From the NCBI GenBank assembly GCA_964016985.1, contig OZ024824.1, forward strand, positions 125,462,803 through 125,526,802: a stretch of DNA of 64,000 nt. The letters are read 5' to 3'. The notes under the pieces were generated by a model. That model had not been told where the DNA came from. It saw only the letters and a list, made by a program, of their open reading frames with translations, and did no database searches. Shown one piece after another: positions 1 to 10,244 of this stretch; the first letter of the stretch is position 1, and each line of letters starts with the position of its first letter. A program made the translations under genes and the position numbers. This DNA comes from Anodontia alba. Lineage: Eukaryota; Mollusca; Bivalvia; Lucinida; Lucinidae.

Positions 1-334
1 ATCTCTTGGGCACCTAAGTGCTTCAAGTGAGGAGGGGGAGCGGGTTTGTAAAGATTTTCATTATGAAATACTACAAGATATTGATTATCTTATTTCAGTA
101 AATCAGCGAAGACTCAAGTAATCCGGATCAGACTGTGTGAGGTCCACCTACACAGAGACCTGAAAATGAAAGTCATTGAACACCTACCACTGTACAAAGC
201 ACAGTGATAGAATCACCTCAAGAAGTTCTCATACAAGATGTGGGTGAGCTTCCAATATCATTGAAATACAACAGGTGCAAATTGCAGGTAAGAAATTACT
301 GAATTTCAGAGCTCTATTTGAATGGAAAATAAAT
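1..334. other. no recognised feature
   Basis: AT-rich sequence with no long frame, hairpin or tandem repeat that I can recognise. It ends where the first A-family hairpin begins. Confidence 0.5.
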
Positions 335-490
335 GGTATTTTTCTTATTTCTCCACCAAAACATATGTTGTGGGTACTCACTAGAAGTGCCTCACTGAGG
401 CACATCTAGTGAGTTTGTCACAACATGTTTTTGTGGAGAAATAAGAAATATTATCTGGATGCCCCCCACCCCTCTTTATCTGGAGCTATT
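335..490. mobile_element. A-family hairpin element (left end unclear)
   Basis: Inverted arms at about 341-394 and 397-449: left arm contains TTCTTATTTCTCC then CATATGTTGTGGGTACTCAC, and the right arm is its imperfect reverse complement. The right end reads TTATCTGGAGCTAT, the standard A-family terminus. Non-autonomous; no coding capacity. Confidence 0.75.
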
Positions 491-621
491 AATTACCCAA
501 AGTATTAGGACAGATATGCCGGAGCAAACAGTGTTGGCCCAGGTCAGATGCCAACAATCTGATCAAGGTCTACACTGTTTGCTACTCATTCAGCAGTTTT
601 TAGACACATCAACAGATTGAA
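491..621. mobile_element. J-type element fragment with B-core hairpin
   Basis: Starts with a J-like end (ACCCAAAGTATTAGGACA) directly against the A element. It contains a diverged core hairpin at about 523-582, from GCAAACAGTGTTGG to CTACACTGTTTGC. The phrase TTTTTAGACACATCAACAG seen in other J copies follows. Confidence 0.6.
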
Positions 622-758
622 CTTATTTAAATCTTCTGGCAAGTATGGTTAGGAATGTGTGTGTTCCAATCTTGAGGAAAAAATATGTATATGACAAAGT
701 TCTGGACAAGAGAAACTAGAAAACTAGTGCGCTATTTTCCTGTTCACTATTTAATATA

Positions 759-1091
759 CAGTCAACTCTCGTTATCTCAAATTCCAAGGGACTCTCTGAA
801 ACACTTCGAGATATCCGCATCTCGAAAAATCAGATTTGCAGAAGTGAGGAAAACAATAAATCAAACAACCACATTTACCAAATGAATATGTACTTTGACT
901 CCTGAAGTTAGAGATATACTGAAAATATTGTGGAAAAGAGGAGAAATTGCTCCTTTGGAGCAATCTCTCCTCTTTTCAACAATATTTTGTTACCTAATTT
1001 AAGATTTCCATCTTTAGGCAGGGACCAGATTTTCACTTCCAGATAAACAGTTATTCAAGATAAGAGAGGTCGAGATAACGAGAGTCAACCA
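759..1091. mobile_element. TIR element with internal hairpin, pogo-like ends
   Basis: Ends are CAGTCAACTCTCGTTATCTC on the left and the inverted GAGATAACGAGAGTCAACC on the right. A strong internal hairpin lies at about 922-992 (arms AAAGAGGAGAAATTGCTCC). TA lies next to the left CAGT end, as in pogo/Tigger-type elements, but class assignment is inferred from the ends only. A 14-bp direct repeat, AAAACTAGTG(C/A)GCT, lies outside both ends at 720-733 and 1093-1106. Confidence 0.6.
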
Positions 1092-1106
1092 CAAAACTAG
1101 TGAGCT

Positions 1107-2164
1107 GGGAAAATGTGCAAACTAGGGACCCTAACTACTAGGACATAGTAACTCTACTATACTAAATCAAAGCACTGAGAGTGCTATTGGGGGTGGTTGC
1201 CTGAATCTATAGAACTGAATGGGATTTATGCTGAAATTTAGGTCCTTTTCAGTACCCGATAGCCCCTTTTCCGTGTTTAGTACACTGCAGCTCAGGTTAC
1301 ACTTTTTACCCACTGTAGGGTTGGTGCATTTTACTGGAGTACTATATTAATCTCCCGATATTGTATATGTACTTACAATTCTAAAGTTTGAAGATTTCTT
1401 TGGTTTCATTTATTTATTCGCTATTTATAGGCATCAGAATGTATAAGGCTAATATAATGTTTTAATGCAGAATTTAGCATTATCAGCATTAGCAGGGAAT
1501 TATTTGTTAAGTAGTTATTAGGTTGGTAGTAACAGGAAAATGGATTGTCAAATTGTGGTATGTCAAATCTGGTGGCAGTTTGGCAACACCCCCTAAAACA
1601 ACCCATAATTTCAACAAGTATACTGTCTGTAGTATAATGCATCTGAAACTTGCTGATTAAATGGCAGATAGTCAGGAGCTGTTGCCAGTCTGATCCATAG
1701 TCACTGTTTGTCTGAGTATTAATTAAAGTCAGTAGTTACTATAAATAATTTAAAACCAGATTATGAATGAGGACTGAATGACAAATGGATAAATAAAATG
1801 AAAAAAAAGTTACCATCACAGTTCGATATGATTTTTTTTCACAACATTTTACTATGAAAGCTTGCAATCTGTGAATAGTTTACAATTAATCGCAAAATAA
1901 TAAACCACCACATGTTACCACACAAGCTCAGAGCAGCTCAGCACACAAGGCCAGCTATGAGAGAAACTACATTTTTCTGCAGCTGTACATAAATAGGTCA
2001 GACTTAGATCAGCTTGCACCTCTGGTCTATGTTCAGTCTGGTCTGGATCTAAACCATTCCTAGATACACTCTATAAGACCTCTACATAATATGTAAACAA
2101 CCAATACCCTGACAATAAGGCAAAGATGCTCAGACTTGATTTACTATTGACAAAAGACGTCTTT
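1107..2164. other. no recognised gene
   Basis: About 1 kb of AT-rich sequence with no coding similarity. Around 2030-2050 weak matches to the B-core vocabulary (GTCTGGTCTGGATCT) suggest an eroded hairpin element. Confidence 0.4.
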
Positions 2165-2350
2165 GGGATACAGCAAATGTCCTAAAATTTTGTACAACAA
2201 AGTTTGACAAAATGGCGTGTGCAAACAGAGCAATCTGATCAGGGTCTACACTGTTTGCCCTTTGAAACAACTGCATCAGAACATCAGAAGCAAATTTAAT
2301 TAAAAAAGTATGGAATAAAGCATTCAAAATTTTTTTTAGATTTTCCATAC
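2165..2350. mobile_element. L-family element with half core
   Basis: Left end CAAATGTCCTAAAATTTTGT and internal AAAATGGCGTGTGCAAACAG match other L copies. Only one arm of the core hairpin is clear (CTGATCAGGGTCTACACTG). The right part includes AGTATGGAATAAAGCATTC, also found at 4826-5051. Confidence 0.6.
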
Positions 2351-2553
2351 ATGCAAACAGTAAAGATCCAGATCAAAGTGTCTGCTAAATATCTGTATGT
2401 GATGCATCTGTAGGTGGACAGCGAAGGCCCTGATCAGACTGTGAAAATGTGCAGACTGACCAGTGAGTTGTTGCTGTCCTCATATGCCCTTAAAGCACTT
2501 TTTCACATGGCACTGCTCATATTGATATAGACCAATAGATTTTATATCCTATA

Positions 2554-2742
2554 CATAGCTCTTGATAAGGTACTTTTTTTCAACCAAACAGTATTTTTTT
2601 CTTATTTCTCAACAAAAACATATGTTGTGGGTACTCATCAGAAGCACCTCGGCGAGGCACTTCTAATGAGTACTCACTACATATGTTTTTGTCGAGAAAT
2701 AAGAGAAGTATTCACCTGACACCACTCTTATCTAGATCTATG
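2554..2742. mobile_element. A-family hairpin element with target duplication
   Basis: Ends CATAGCTCTTGATAAG and CTTATCTAGATCTATG are inverted. The hairpin at 2598-2705 holds the ATATGTTGTGGGTACTCATC arm and its complement. Flanks carry the 7-bp direct repeat TCCTATA (2547-2553 and 2743-2749), which defines the element as an inserted unit. Confidence 0.8.
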
Positions 2743-2749
2743 TCCTATA

Positions 2750-3129
2750 CATGCTAAATAACAGTATTACCTGACTTTTAAAAATACCTTTTTTTTTCTT
2801 TTTTTACCTGATCTGAATTTCACATATTATATACTCAAAGACCCCTTGTCATTTGGTGCTGTCCATATTAATCTCTGTACACTGTGTACTAGGCTTACAA
2901 TATTATCAGATTGTTGCTTATTGTAAATGTGGAAGATACATTCTTTATTATGCAGATTTAAATCAGATCTTGATTATTTTTATACATTGATCAATGATAT
3001 GAACATGAGAAAATGTACCTTCTAACACATGTGCCCAACAAAGATTAAAAATCAGCCAACGACTATGTGAGCTGATCAGTCTTCTTTGACTGCATGAAGA
3101 AATTTTGCATCCTTGGCTATCCAAAATGC
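2750..3129. other. no recognised feature
   Basis: No gene, hairpin or tandem repeat recognised in this AT-rich stretch. Confidence 0.4.
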
Positions 3130-3135
3130 ATGCGT

Positions 3136-3327
3136 CACAGCTACAGATAAGAGGGGGTATCCACATAATATCTTTCTTATTTCTCCACGAAAACGTATGT
3201 TGTGGTACTCATTAGAAGCGCCTCGGTGAGGCACTTCTAATGAGTACCCACAACATATGTTTTCATGGAGAAATAAGAAAGATATCGACATTTTTCGGAT
3301 GAAAAAAATGCCTTATCTGTTGCTATG
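3136..3327. mobile_element. A-family hairpin element
   Basis: Ends CACAGCTACAGATAAG and CTTATCTGTTGCTATG. Near-perfect hairpin at about 3175-3295. ATGCGT is repeated directly at 3130-3135 and 3328-3333, consistent with a 6-7 bp target duplication. Confidence 0.75.
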
Positions 3328-3406
3328 ATGCGTTCTGCGGCATCTGATCTGGGTCTGTACTGTTTGCCAAATATCCTTTTAGGGGTCTCCCAACTACAAT
3401 GGGTTA
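3328..3406. mobile_element. B2-family right half
   Basis: Contains GGCATCTGATCTGGGTCTG, then ACTGTTTGCC, then the B2 right end CTACAATGGGTTAA. The left half is missing; the A element now occupies the place where the hairpin loop would be. Confidence 0.6.
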
Positions 3407-3439
3407 AAATGCCAATCACAACTGTAGCATATGAAATAC

Positions 3440-3570
3440 TAAATTATTTTTGTATTATTTCTCAGAGAATATAAGGCTTGACAATTCATGTGAATCATCT
3501 GCCTAACCAGCAAACCTTATTTTCTCTGAAACATAATTAAAAAGTGTCATCTACTAAAATTTTGCTTGGA
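3440..3570. mobile_element. E2-family hairpin, degenerate
   Basis: Left arm TATTATTTCTCAGAGAATAT with GACAATTCATGTGAATCATC, right arm TTATTTTCTCTGAAACATAA. Ends are eroded. Confidence 0.5.
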
Positions 3571-3827
3571 GTTTTATGTGTTAATGAATGCCAAATACCC
3601 TATTCTCAAATACTAGAAATGTGTTCATGGTACACAAATGCCCCTACCCAGTACATTGCCAAGAAAAGACCACATGATGATGATTGGTGTTTCATGTCTC
3701 TTTCAACATAATATTATGTCATATCAAGACCATGAGGGGTCGATTAATGAATTAACATCTGGCCCCTTCTGAAAACTGTTCTACTCTCAACGGTAAGAAT
3801 TTGCTCTCCTTATTTTCTCTGAAAAAG
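3571..3827. other. no recognised feature
   Basis: AT-rich spacer without a recognisable gene or repeat. Confidence 0.35.
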
Positions 3828-3871
3828 TAAAAAAAAAAAAAAAAAAAAGTGTGTGTGTGTGTGTGTGTGTA
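3828..3871. repeat. poly-A plus (GT)n microsatellite
   Basis: A run of about 20 A followed by about 11 GT units. Confidence 0.95.
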
Positions 3872-4140
3872 TGAGCGCGCACGCATTCTTGTGTGTGCAT
3901 TCTCATGCCTGTGTGTGTGTATTTATCTGATACATCATTCTCCCCATTGTATTAATTACCATCACTGACAACTTACAGTTAAATGTTCCTGGGACAACCA
4001 TATCCACTCTCATGTTCTTTAATAACAAACAACACAGACAAATGATGAAAAGAATGTAAACCAATCCTTATAACACATTTACAAATTTAGTTGATGAGCA
4101 ACCTGAATTCCTGGCTTTCTCAACTGTGACATAATATGAC

Positions 4141-4369
4141 CATAGCTTCAGATAAAGCTCTTTCTTTTCAACCAAAAACTACTGATATTTTTCTTATTTC
4201 TCCATTAAAACATACTGTTGTGGGCACTCATCAGAAGCACCTCACCGAGGCATCAGAAGCGGGTATCAGAAGCACCTCACCGAGGTGCTTCTAATGAGTA
4301 CCCACAACATATGTTTACATGGAGAAATAAGACACACTTACCTGATACCCTCTCTCAACTAGAGTTATG
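4141..4369. mobile_element. A-family hairpin element with duplicated loop
   Basis: Ends CATAGCTTCAGATAAAG and TCAACTAGAGTTATG. The loop region has the segment ATCAGAAGCACCTCACCGAG repeated in part, making this copy longer than its relatives. Confidence 0.7.
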
Positions 4370-4411
4370 ATACAACACTAGTACGAATAGGAAGGATACT
4401 GAGGTTTAATA

Positions 4412-4535
4412 TTTTTCTTATTTCTCCATGAAAACTAATGTAGCATGTACCTTTAAAAGATGCCCAGACACAGCACTTCTAATGAGTACCCACAACATAC
4501 ATTTTCATTGAGAGATAAGAAAAACATCAATACTT
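4412..4535. mobile_element. A-family hairpin, degenerate
   Basis: Left arm TTTTTCTTATTTCTCCATGA then a mutated ATGTAGCATGTACC; right arm CTTCTAATGAGTACCCACAA is intact. Confidence 0.6.
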
Positions 4536-4614
4536 CTCTCATCTTACCTGGAGCTAAGGAAACAACTGATCTGTCATTTTATCTATACAATGAACTGAAT
4601 CTCTGACCCAAAAC

Positions 4615-4795
4615 ATTACCATATTTACCTGAAGTATTTGGACCGACAAACCTGAGCAAATAGTGTAGATCCAGATCAGATGCCTGAGAATGCAGCATCT
4701 GATCAGGGTCTACACTGTCTGCCACTGATCCGGAAGATTTACTGCCATCAACTGGTAGTAAAATGGACTTGCTCACACTTTAAGGAGTTAAGATT
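4615..4795. mobile_element. J-family element with B-core
   Basis: Left end ACCATATTTACCTGAAGTAT, core hairpin at about 4658-4722, then the J-specific phrase GGTAGTAAAATGGACTTG and a right end near AGGAGTTAAGATTAAGATG. Confidence 0.65.
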
Positions 4796-4825
4796 AAGAT
4801 GTCTGCATACTTAGAACAAACATGG

Positions 4826-5051
4826 TACGGTAAATGTCCCAAAAATTCATACACACCAAACTGTCTGATAAAATGGCATATGCAAACAGTGCAGACCCAG
4901 ATCAGACTGCTCCAGAAGGAGCAGTCTGATCTGGGTCTACACTGTTTGCAATTCTACTACTAAGTATTTTAAGAAAGAACTGCATAAAAAGCAAAATTTA
5001 GGCTATGAAAGTATGGAATAAAGTGTTCAAAATTTTAGGACATTTACTGTA
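4826..5051. mobile_element. L-family element, complete
   Basis: Inverted ends TACGGTAAATGTCC and GGACATTTACTGTA. Core hairpin at 4873-4949 has arms GCAAACAGTGCAGACCCAGA and its complement around a CCAGAAGG centre. It is the clearest L copy in the window. Confidence 0.75.
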
Positions 5052-5194
5052 ACATAAATTTTCATCAATGAGAAGTTACAGTAGTTATTCTAAATAGTTG
5101 GACAGATATGGCAGAGTGAAAATACTCAGTATTACATTCGATCAATCACTGGACTGTTTGCCATCCCACCACAACATTTCTGCATCATCCTGTT

Positions 5195-5395
5195 ATTTAC
5201 CCTAAATATTGGAACTGATAAACTCCTTACCACAATTCTCCTAAAGTTTTTGAACAACTCCATTTTTTCTACCTTTTGATGTGTCTAAAAACTAAAGGAC
5301 TGAGTGGCAAACAGTGCAAACATTCTGTGGCATCTGATATGGATATGCTCTGTTTGCCCAGAGTTGTCTGTCCCAATAGTTAGAGTTATTATGGT
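5195..5395. mobile_element. J-family element, degenerate
   Basis: Begins ATTTACCCTAAATATTGG and carries the J phrases TCCTTACCA and GTGTCTAAAAAC. A mutated core lies at about 5300-5357. Confidence 0.55.
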
Positions 5396-5469
5396 AGCTA
5401 GTAACTGGAGTCTCTGGTTGATATTGATTTAATCAGTCCAGTCAACATTGTCAGGGTCATGTTGAGCCC

Positions 5470-5696
5470 TTAACCCGTTGTAGACTGAATAGATTCACCC
5501 ACACTATTTATTGGAAGAGCAATTTCAATTTTAGGTACATCCCGCTATGAGATTTAGATATTCCTAGAGAAAAAATGGATAAACTATTTGCAAACAGTGA
5601 AGCCCCTGATCAGACGCCGCGTTCTGCGGCGTCTGATCTGGGTCTGCACTGTTTACCAATTACCCTTTTAGGGGTCTCCCGACTACAATGGGTTAA
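5470..5696. mobile_element. B2-family element with TTAA ends
   Basis: Ends TTAACCCGTTGTAGACTG and CTACAATGGGTTAA. Core hairpin at 5589-5655 carries the palindromic centre GACGCCGCGTTCTGCGGCGT. TTAA on both sides fits piggyBac- or Kolobok-type target duplication. Confidence 0.75.
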
Positions 5697-6466
5697 GTTT
5701 ACTTCACCACACTTTTCCTGGGCGGGCTTAGTCCCCTAAGTGGTTCTTCAACACACTATTCCTGGGCAGGCTTAGTCCCCTAAGTGGTTCTTCACCACAC
5801 TATTCCTGGGCAGGCTTAGTCCCCTAAGTGGTTCTTCACCACACTATTCCTGGGCAGGCTTAGTCCTCTAAGTGGTTCTTCACCACACTATTCCTGGGCA
5901 GGCTTAGTCCCCTAAGTGGTTCTTCAACACACTATTCCTGGGCAGGCTTAGTCCTCTAAGTGGTTCTTCACCACACTATTCCTGGGCAGGCTTAGTCCTC
6001 TAAGTGGTTCTTCACCACACTATTCCTGGGCAGGCTTAGTCCCCTAAGTGGTTCTTCACCACACTATTCCTGGGCAGGCTTAGTCCTCTAAGTGGTTCTT
6101 CACCACACTATTCCTGGGCAGGCTTAGTCCTCTAAGTGGTTCTTCACCACACTATTCCTGGGCAGGCTTAGTCCTCTAAGTGGTTCTTCAACACACTATT
6201 CCTGGGCAGGCTTAGTCCTCTAAGTGGTTCTTCAACACACTATTCCTGGGCAGGCTTAGTCCCCTAAGTGGTTCTTCACCACACTATTCCTGGGCAGGCT
6301 TAGTCCTCTAAGTGGTTCTTCACCACACTATTCCTGGGCAGGCTTAGTCCTCTAAGTGGTTAACTAGTGCTTGTGCATATTCTTTCACCAGAAACTGACA
6401 ACTGCCCTTCTTGAATCAGGGGAAGGGATCAAGGGAAGAGAATGATCATAGAAGATATCTATTGTT
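5697..6466 (-). mobile_element. SINE 3-prime part expanded into a minisatellite
   Basis: Right flank of the tandem array (about 6361-6466) reads, in reverse complement, the same body as the SINEs at 44135 and 60359: the GAAAGAATGTGCAC region, CAACTGCCCTTCTTGAATCA, and the CTTCC/GATTC block. The first few bases before the array match the SINE segment after it. The tRNA-like head is absent. The array unit itself is SINE sequence, so the minisatellite arose inside this SINE copy. It lies immediately right of a B2 TTAA end. Confidence 0.75.
5701..6360 (-). repeat. 44-bp minisatellite, 15 copies
   Basis: Unit of 44 bp (TTCTTCACCACACTATTCCT then GGGCAGGCTTAGTCCTCTAA then GTGG) repeated about 15 times in 660 bp. 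Variation is almost limited to C/T in TCCYCTAAG and A/C in TTCAMCACAC, so homogenisation is recent. The unit corresponds to the SINE segment GAGGACTAAGCCTGCCCAG on the other strand. Confidence 0.95.
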
Positions 6467-6622
6467 GCAAGATGGACAAACTAACAACAGTCATAATTTA
6501 TTACCTGCACCACCTGTTTCCAAAACAGGTGGACACCATGAAAACAGGTGACATTGTGACATTTAGTCATGCCCAGGAGACAAACATGATCTGCTTCTCA
6601 AAAAGAAATCACTCCTCCTAGT

Positions 6623-6838
6623 TTAACACTTAGCACACTATGGGCAGATACAGCAGATGACGAATTGATATTTTTCTTATCTTTCCCATAAAATAAGATT
6701 TGACATTTCATGCAAATTGTCTCCAAAGGAGACAATTTGCATGTAATGTTAAATCTTATTTTCTGGGAAAAATAAGAAAAAATATTTTGAAATATTCTGC
6801 TGATTTTTCTTTTTTTTATCCAGCAAGCTAAGCATTAA
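6623..6838. mobile_element. E-family element with TTAA ends
   Basis: Ends TTAACACTTAGCACAC and AGCTAAGCATTAA. Hairpin arms ACATTTCATGCAAATTGTCT and complement meet at CCAAAGG (about 6725). Outer stem TTTTTCTTATCTTTCCCAT pairs with GGGAAAAATAAGAAAAA. Confidence 0.75.
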
Positions 6839-6966
6839 TAATTTATGACGAACAACACAATACTGAGATCAGAATACAGTCCAATACACTATCAACAATG
6901 CTTTGGTGTGAATGACCATTCAATTCTGGTATTTCCAATTTGTTTTCAAAATAAACTTAATTGATT

Positions 6967-7176
6967 CATAGCTATAGATAAGGGTGGTATCAGGTAATTT
7001 TTTTTCTTATTTGTCCATGAAAACATATGTTGTTGGTATTCATTAGAGGAGTCTCATCGAGGCACTTCTAATGAGTACCTACAACATAATGTTTTCTTGG
7101 ACAAATAAGAAAAATATCAACACTTTCTGGTTGAAAAAAAAAAAAACAAACACAAAAACATGTTATCTGCAAGTAT
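6967..7176. mobile_element. A-family hairpin element
   Basis: Ends CATAGCTATAGATAAG and TTATCTGCAAGTATC, hairpin at about 7005-7112. An A-rich run of about 13 follows the right arm. Confidence 0.7.
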
Positions 7177-7429
7177 CATTTAAATGACACTCATTGTAAA
7201 AGAATGCTGTGATAGTGTCATTATTTTCAGAGCAACACAATGAAGCTGAAATTGAACCTACCAAAGGCAAAACAAACTCTTTACATCAGGGTCAATATCC
7301 TCCACTGTCCAAACCTGAAGAATCTTTCACAAACTAAGATACCAATATTTGTTTTCTCTGGCATTATCTAATGCCCCTGCAGGGTAACCACTAGTATAAT
7401 GACAAGACCACTGTTTACTATATACACCA
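7177..7429. other. no recognised feature
   Basis: No coding or repeat signal recognised. Confidence 0.35.
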
Positions 7430-7643
7430 GCACCATATAAATTATACCCTAACTTTTGGGACACCCTAACTCCACACCATAACTGTCCTAAAATTTGAGC
7501 AAGTCCATTTTACTGCAGGTAGATGTATCTGAATAACTGCTTGATGCCTGGCAAACAGTGTAGACCTAGACCGATGCTGCATTCTGTAGCATCTGATCTG
7601 GTCTGGTCAACACTGTTCACTTGGGCCTGTTTGTTGGAAATAC
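7430..7643. mobile_element. J-like element with core
   Basis: Contains ATACCCTAACTTTTGGGACA, TGTCCTAAAATTTGAGCAAG and a core hairpin at about 7552-7618. Its right end abuts a B element. Confidence 0.55.
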
Positions 7644-7860
7644 TTAACTCTTGTTATGCTGAATAAATTAAGATTCCATACCCACTTGTAATTGTCAGCC
7701 AATCAGATTACTTGATCCAAGTTGTTGATACAAATTCATGTACTGAATGACAAACAGTGCAGATCCAGATCAGTTGGCTTCTTCAGAAGAAGCCAACTGA
7801 TCTGGATCTACACTATTTGCAAAGGAATGTTATATCTGGGTTCAGCAGAACCAGGGTTAA
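7644..7860 (+). mobile_element. B-family element, TTAA to TTAA
   Basis: Ends TTAACTCTTGTTATGCTGAA and TTCAGCAGAACCAGGGTTAA. Core hairpin at 7751-7821 with the ATCAGTTGGCTTCTTCAGAA centre typical of B. Contains the B-specific CAATCAGATTACTTGATCC. Confidence 0.8.
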
Positions 7861-8157
7861 GGTTAATATTTAGGGTAAGTAGGATGGGTTGGTATGATCT
7901 AAATTATGTTCTAAATGTAAACACAAATAGTGAAGACTAACAGATTTATCTGTTGACCAACAGCATAATCAACAACAGATGCCAGCATTGTGAAGTTTCA
8001 TAGATTGTGGGCCATCAATCGCATTTAGTCATTCTGAGTTAAAATAGAAGCATAGGTTACACACTTGCTGATTTGGTGATAGACAAAATCCACTCTTGAT
8101 GGTACTCTCCATATTCAAAGCTCAGACCGAGGCTCAAACAAAATGGTTACCCAAATA
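7861..8157. other. no recognised feature
   Basis: Spacer without recognised gene or repeat, ending at the left part of a split A hairpin. Confidence 0.35.
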
Positions 8158-8399
8158 ATTTTTTTTCTTACTTCACCTTGAAAACATATACTAAAGTGAA
8201 AAAGAAATGCAGGATAAACTTTTATGCTGTATTAAAATAAGGTTTTAAAAGGCATCTAAAATATTTTTATATGGTTTTAAAGCAACACATTTACTAGCAA
8301 ATTTCCTAAATTCTATTGTTTGTGACTAAAACTTCATGAGTTATTGAAGTACATTGGAAGATACCTATATAACTGTAAACGAAAAGCAACAGAAATAAT

Positions 8400-9290
8400 C
8401 CACAGCTGATGTGCCCTTCTCTCATTGCTGTTGCCACCATTAATTTGCCTCTGCATGTTCATTAATGCATTGATCCTCCTCATTGGAATGTTGTTCCATC
8501 CTTCGAACTATGTATTACTAGAGTGGGTGATTCCTGCACCTCAGTACCCTCCTGCTCAGTTCCTCCCACATATGCTCAATCTGGGAAAAATCTGGGCCCA
8601 GTTGTTCAAAGCTAACGATGTCGTTAGTTAACGATTCGTTAAAATTTACATCGAGTGATACGCAAATATTCTGAAATTTTTTGCTGAATAATGTGAGTAG
8701 CTTTTGCAGTGCAAAAGCTACTCACATTTTTTCAGCAAAAAAATATCAAAATATTGTATATTGAATCTGCTAAAACAGTTAATGAAATGACCCTTAACGC
8801 GCTCGTTAAGCTAACAACGTTTTGAACAACTGGGCCCTGGATTGTAAGTTGGTCAGTTGAGTGGGATAATGTTATGGTTAATCAGAAAATTATGACAATC
8901 CCTGTTGTAAAACCAATTGATGCTGCTGCACAAGAGGGACTGCAACAGGGTGGAGTACTTCATCCCTGTACTTACTGCTGTTAAATTGCCCTCTATCACA
9001 ATCAACTGTGATTTTACACTACACCACAGTCAGGGGCTGACCGATATATGTACCAGCCTGGCACAATCAATTTCTCACAGTTCCAAGGTGAACGGGGTGA
9101 TTTATGTGCCAGTGGTAGTATGAGCAGTTATATCAGGGTAGTTACTTGATGATTGTGTAAGTGCTGGTGACGAATAGTTCTGTCCAGATGTGGCAACATC
9201 ATGCGTGAACGTCCAGACTATGCTTGGTCAGCATCATGTCCTGTCTCCTTTGAACTTCTGACAAGATGTTCAATAGTCTAAACATTCATC
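8400..9290 (-). pseudogene. Tc1-like transposase remnant
   Basis: Reads right to left: broken helix-turn-helix region, poorly preserved catalytic core, then the C-terminal IEHMWEEL block. No catalytic DDE/D triad can be traced with confidence. Interrupted at 8594-8837 by a C-family element. Confidence 0.65.
8594..8837. mobile_element. C-family hairpin element
   Basis: Inverted ends GGGCCCAGTTGTTCAAAG and TTTTGAACAACTGGGCCC. Inner subterminal repeats ACGATGTCGTTAGTTAACG and central arms TGTGAGTAGCTTTTGCA with its complement. It lies inside the Tc1 remnant. No clear target duplication. Confidence 0.8.
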
Positions 9291-9394
9291 ACAATATCAA
9301 AACAAAATTTTACCCTGCATTTCTTTTTCGCTTCAGTATATGTATTGGGCGCTTCTGATGACAAATATCCAGACAAACAGAGTTAATGTCCTGA

Positions 9395-9589
9395 GAATTT
9401 CAAATGTTTTATTCCATTCTTTTTTGCCTAAAACTTGATTATTTTTTATGACATTATTTCACAAAATACTTGCTGAAATGGCAAATAGCGTAGACCCTTT
9501 GCAGATACCTCCTATGACTGCACTGTTTGCATTTGACATTTTTGTCAGAAAATTTAGGTACATAATTTTAGGACAATTAATATATTTTC
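9395..9589. mobile_element. L-family element, degenerate
   Basis: Phrases TTAATGTCCTGAGAATTTCA, TTTTATTCCATTC and TTTTAGGACAATTAAT match L ends. The core at about 9483-9530 is strongly mutated. Confidence 0.5.
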
Positions 9590-9670
9590 TGATTCCCTCA
9601 TAAAGCACAGTGTAGGTTCTCATTTGATATGCCTCAGTGATGCAATTCTAATGAGACCCACAACTTATGC
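9590..9670. mobile_element. A-type hairpin remnant
   Basis: Short eroded hairpin: GTAGGTTCTCATTTGATATG against AATTCTAATGAGACCCACAA. Confidence 0.5.
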
Positions 9671-9675
9671 AGACG

Positions 9676-9848
9676 TTGTTAAGGAGGAGTATTTGATGAT
9701 AATTCTGGGATAATTTTCTCTAATTCACCATAAAAACCTATGTTGTGGGTATTCATTAGAACAATCTCAGTGGTGAGCATCTAATGAGTACCCACAACAT
9801 AGGTTTTAATGGAGAAACAAGAATGCTTATCCCAGTAATATCAACAAA
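9676..9848. mobile_element. A2-family element
   Basis: Left end TTGTTAAGGAGGAGTATTTG as in the complete copy at 12023. The internal hairpin is A-type (CCTATGTTGTGGGTATTCAT). The right end is shortened (TTATCCCAGTAATATCA). Confidence 0.65.
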
Positions 9849-10068
9849 TACCGTATTTACCCTAAGTATTCGGACACCTCAACTCCTTATCATATATGTT
9901 CTAAAATTTGAACCAGTACAATTCACTACCCGATGTTGTGTCTAAAAATTGCTGGATGAGTGGCAAACAGTGTAGACCCAGATGAGACGCCGCGTTCTGC
10001 GGCGTCTCATCTGGGTCTATACTGTTTGCTCAGGCCTGTCTGTCCGAATATATATGGTAAATACGGTA
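9849..10068. mobile_element. J-family element, complete
   Basis: Inverted ends TACCGTATTTACC and GGTAAATACGGTA are perfect, then TATTCGGACA and TGTCCGAATA. Core hairpin at 9962-10029 with centre GACGCCGCGTTCTGCGGCGT. It is the best-preserved J copy here. Confidence 0.8.
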
Positions 10069-10244
10069 CTCTTCTGCTGCATATGTTTTCAGAAGAAATA
10101 TACAAACACTATTTCTTACTTAGAGATTGACATGGAATGTTTACAAGAGAATTTTAAATCAAGTTTGGCAACTTCTTATCAATGGAATTCATTCCTTTTG
10201 GTGTTGATAATAAAATTTCAGATATACAATATATTCCCATGAAA

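Larger units (their letters stand above)
8186..9345 (-). mobile_element. degenerate Tc1-like transposon
   Basis: Inverted ends of about 30 bp: ACTAAAGTGAAAAAGAAATG on the left and CATTTCTTTTTCGCTTCAGT on the right, followed inward by CAGG(A/G)TAAA. The minus strand reads a broken Tc1 transposase. A DNA-binding region fragment (LPHLDRTIRHQHLHNHQVTT) lies near 9190, and the C-terminal signature (QIEHMWEELSRRV, then RRMEQHSNEEDQCINEHA) near 8430-8580. Many stops and frameshifts make it dead. A C-family element interrupts the frame between PTYNP and QIEHMWEE. The known Tc1 family signature is NPIEHVWDELGRRV. Confidence 0.75.
8158..9380. mobile_element. A-family hairpin split by a Tc1-like insertion
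   Basis: Left remnant at 8158-8185 (TTTTTTTTCTTACTTCACC, AAAACATATA) and right remnant at 9346-9380 (TATGTATTGGGCGCTTCTGA). Joined, they read as an A hairpin arm. The Tc1-like element sits between them at a TATA site. Confidence 0.6.

Noticed and set aside
5701..6360. Regular array could suggest CRISPR
   Set aside because: The 44-bp units are contiguous without unique spacers, and the unit is SINE-derived; the sequence is eukaryotic.
8594..8837. C element as hAT because of GGGCCC-type tips
   Set aside because: No consistent 8-bp or other target duplication could be found at the four copies, so no superfamily is assigned.
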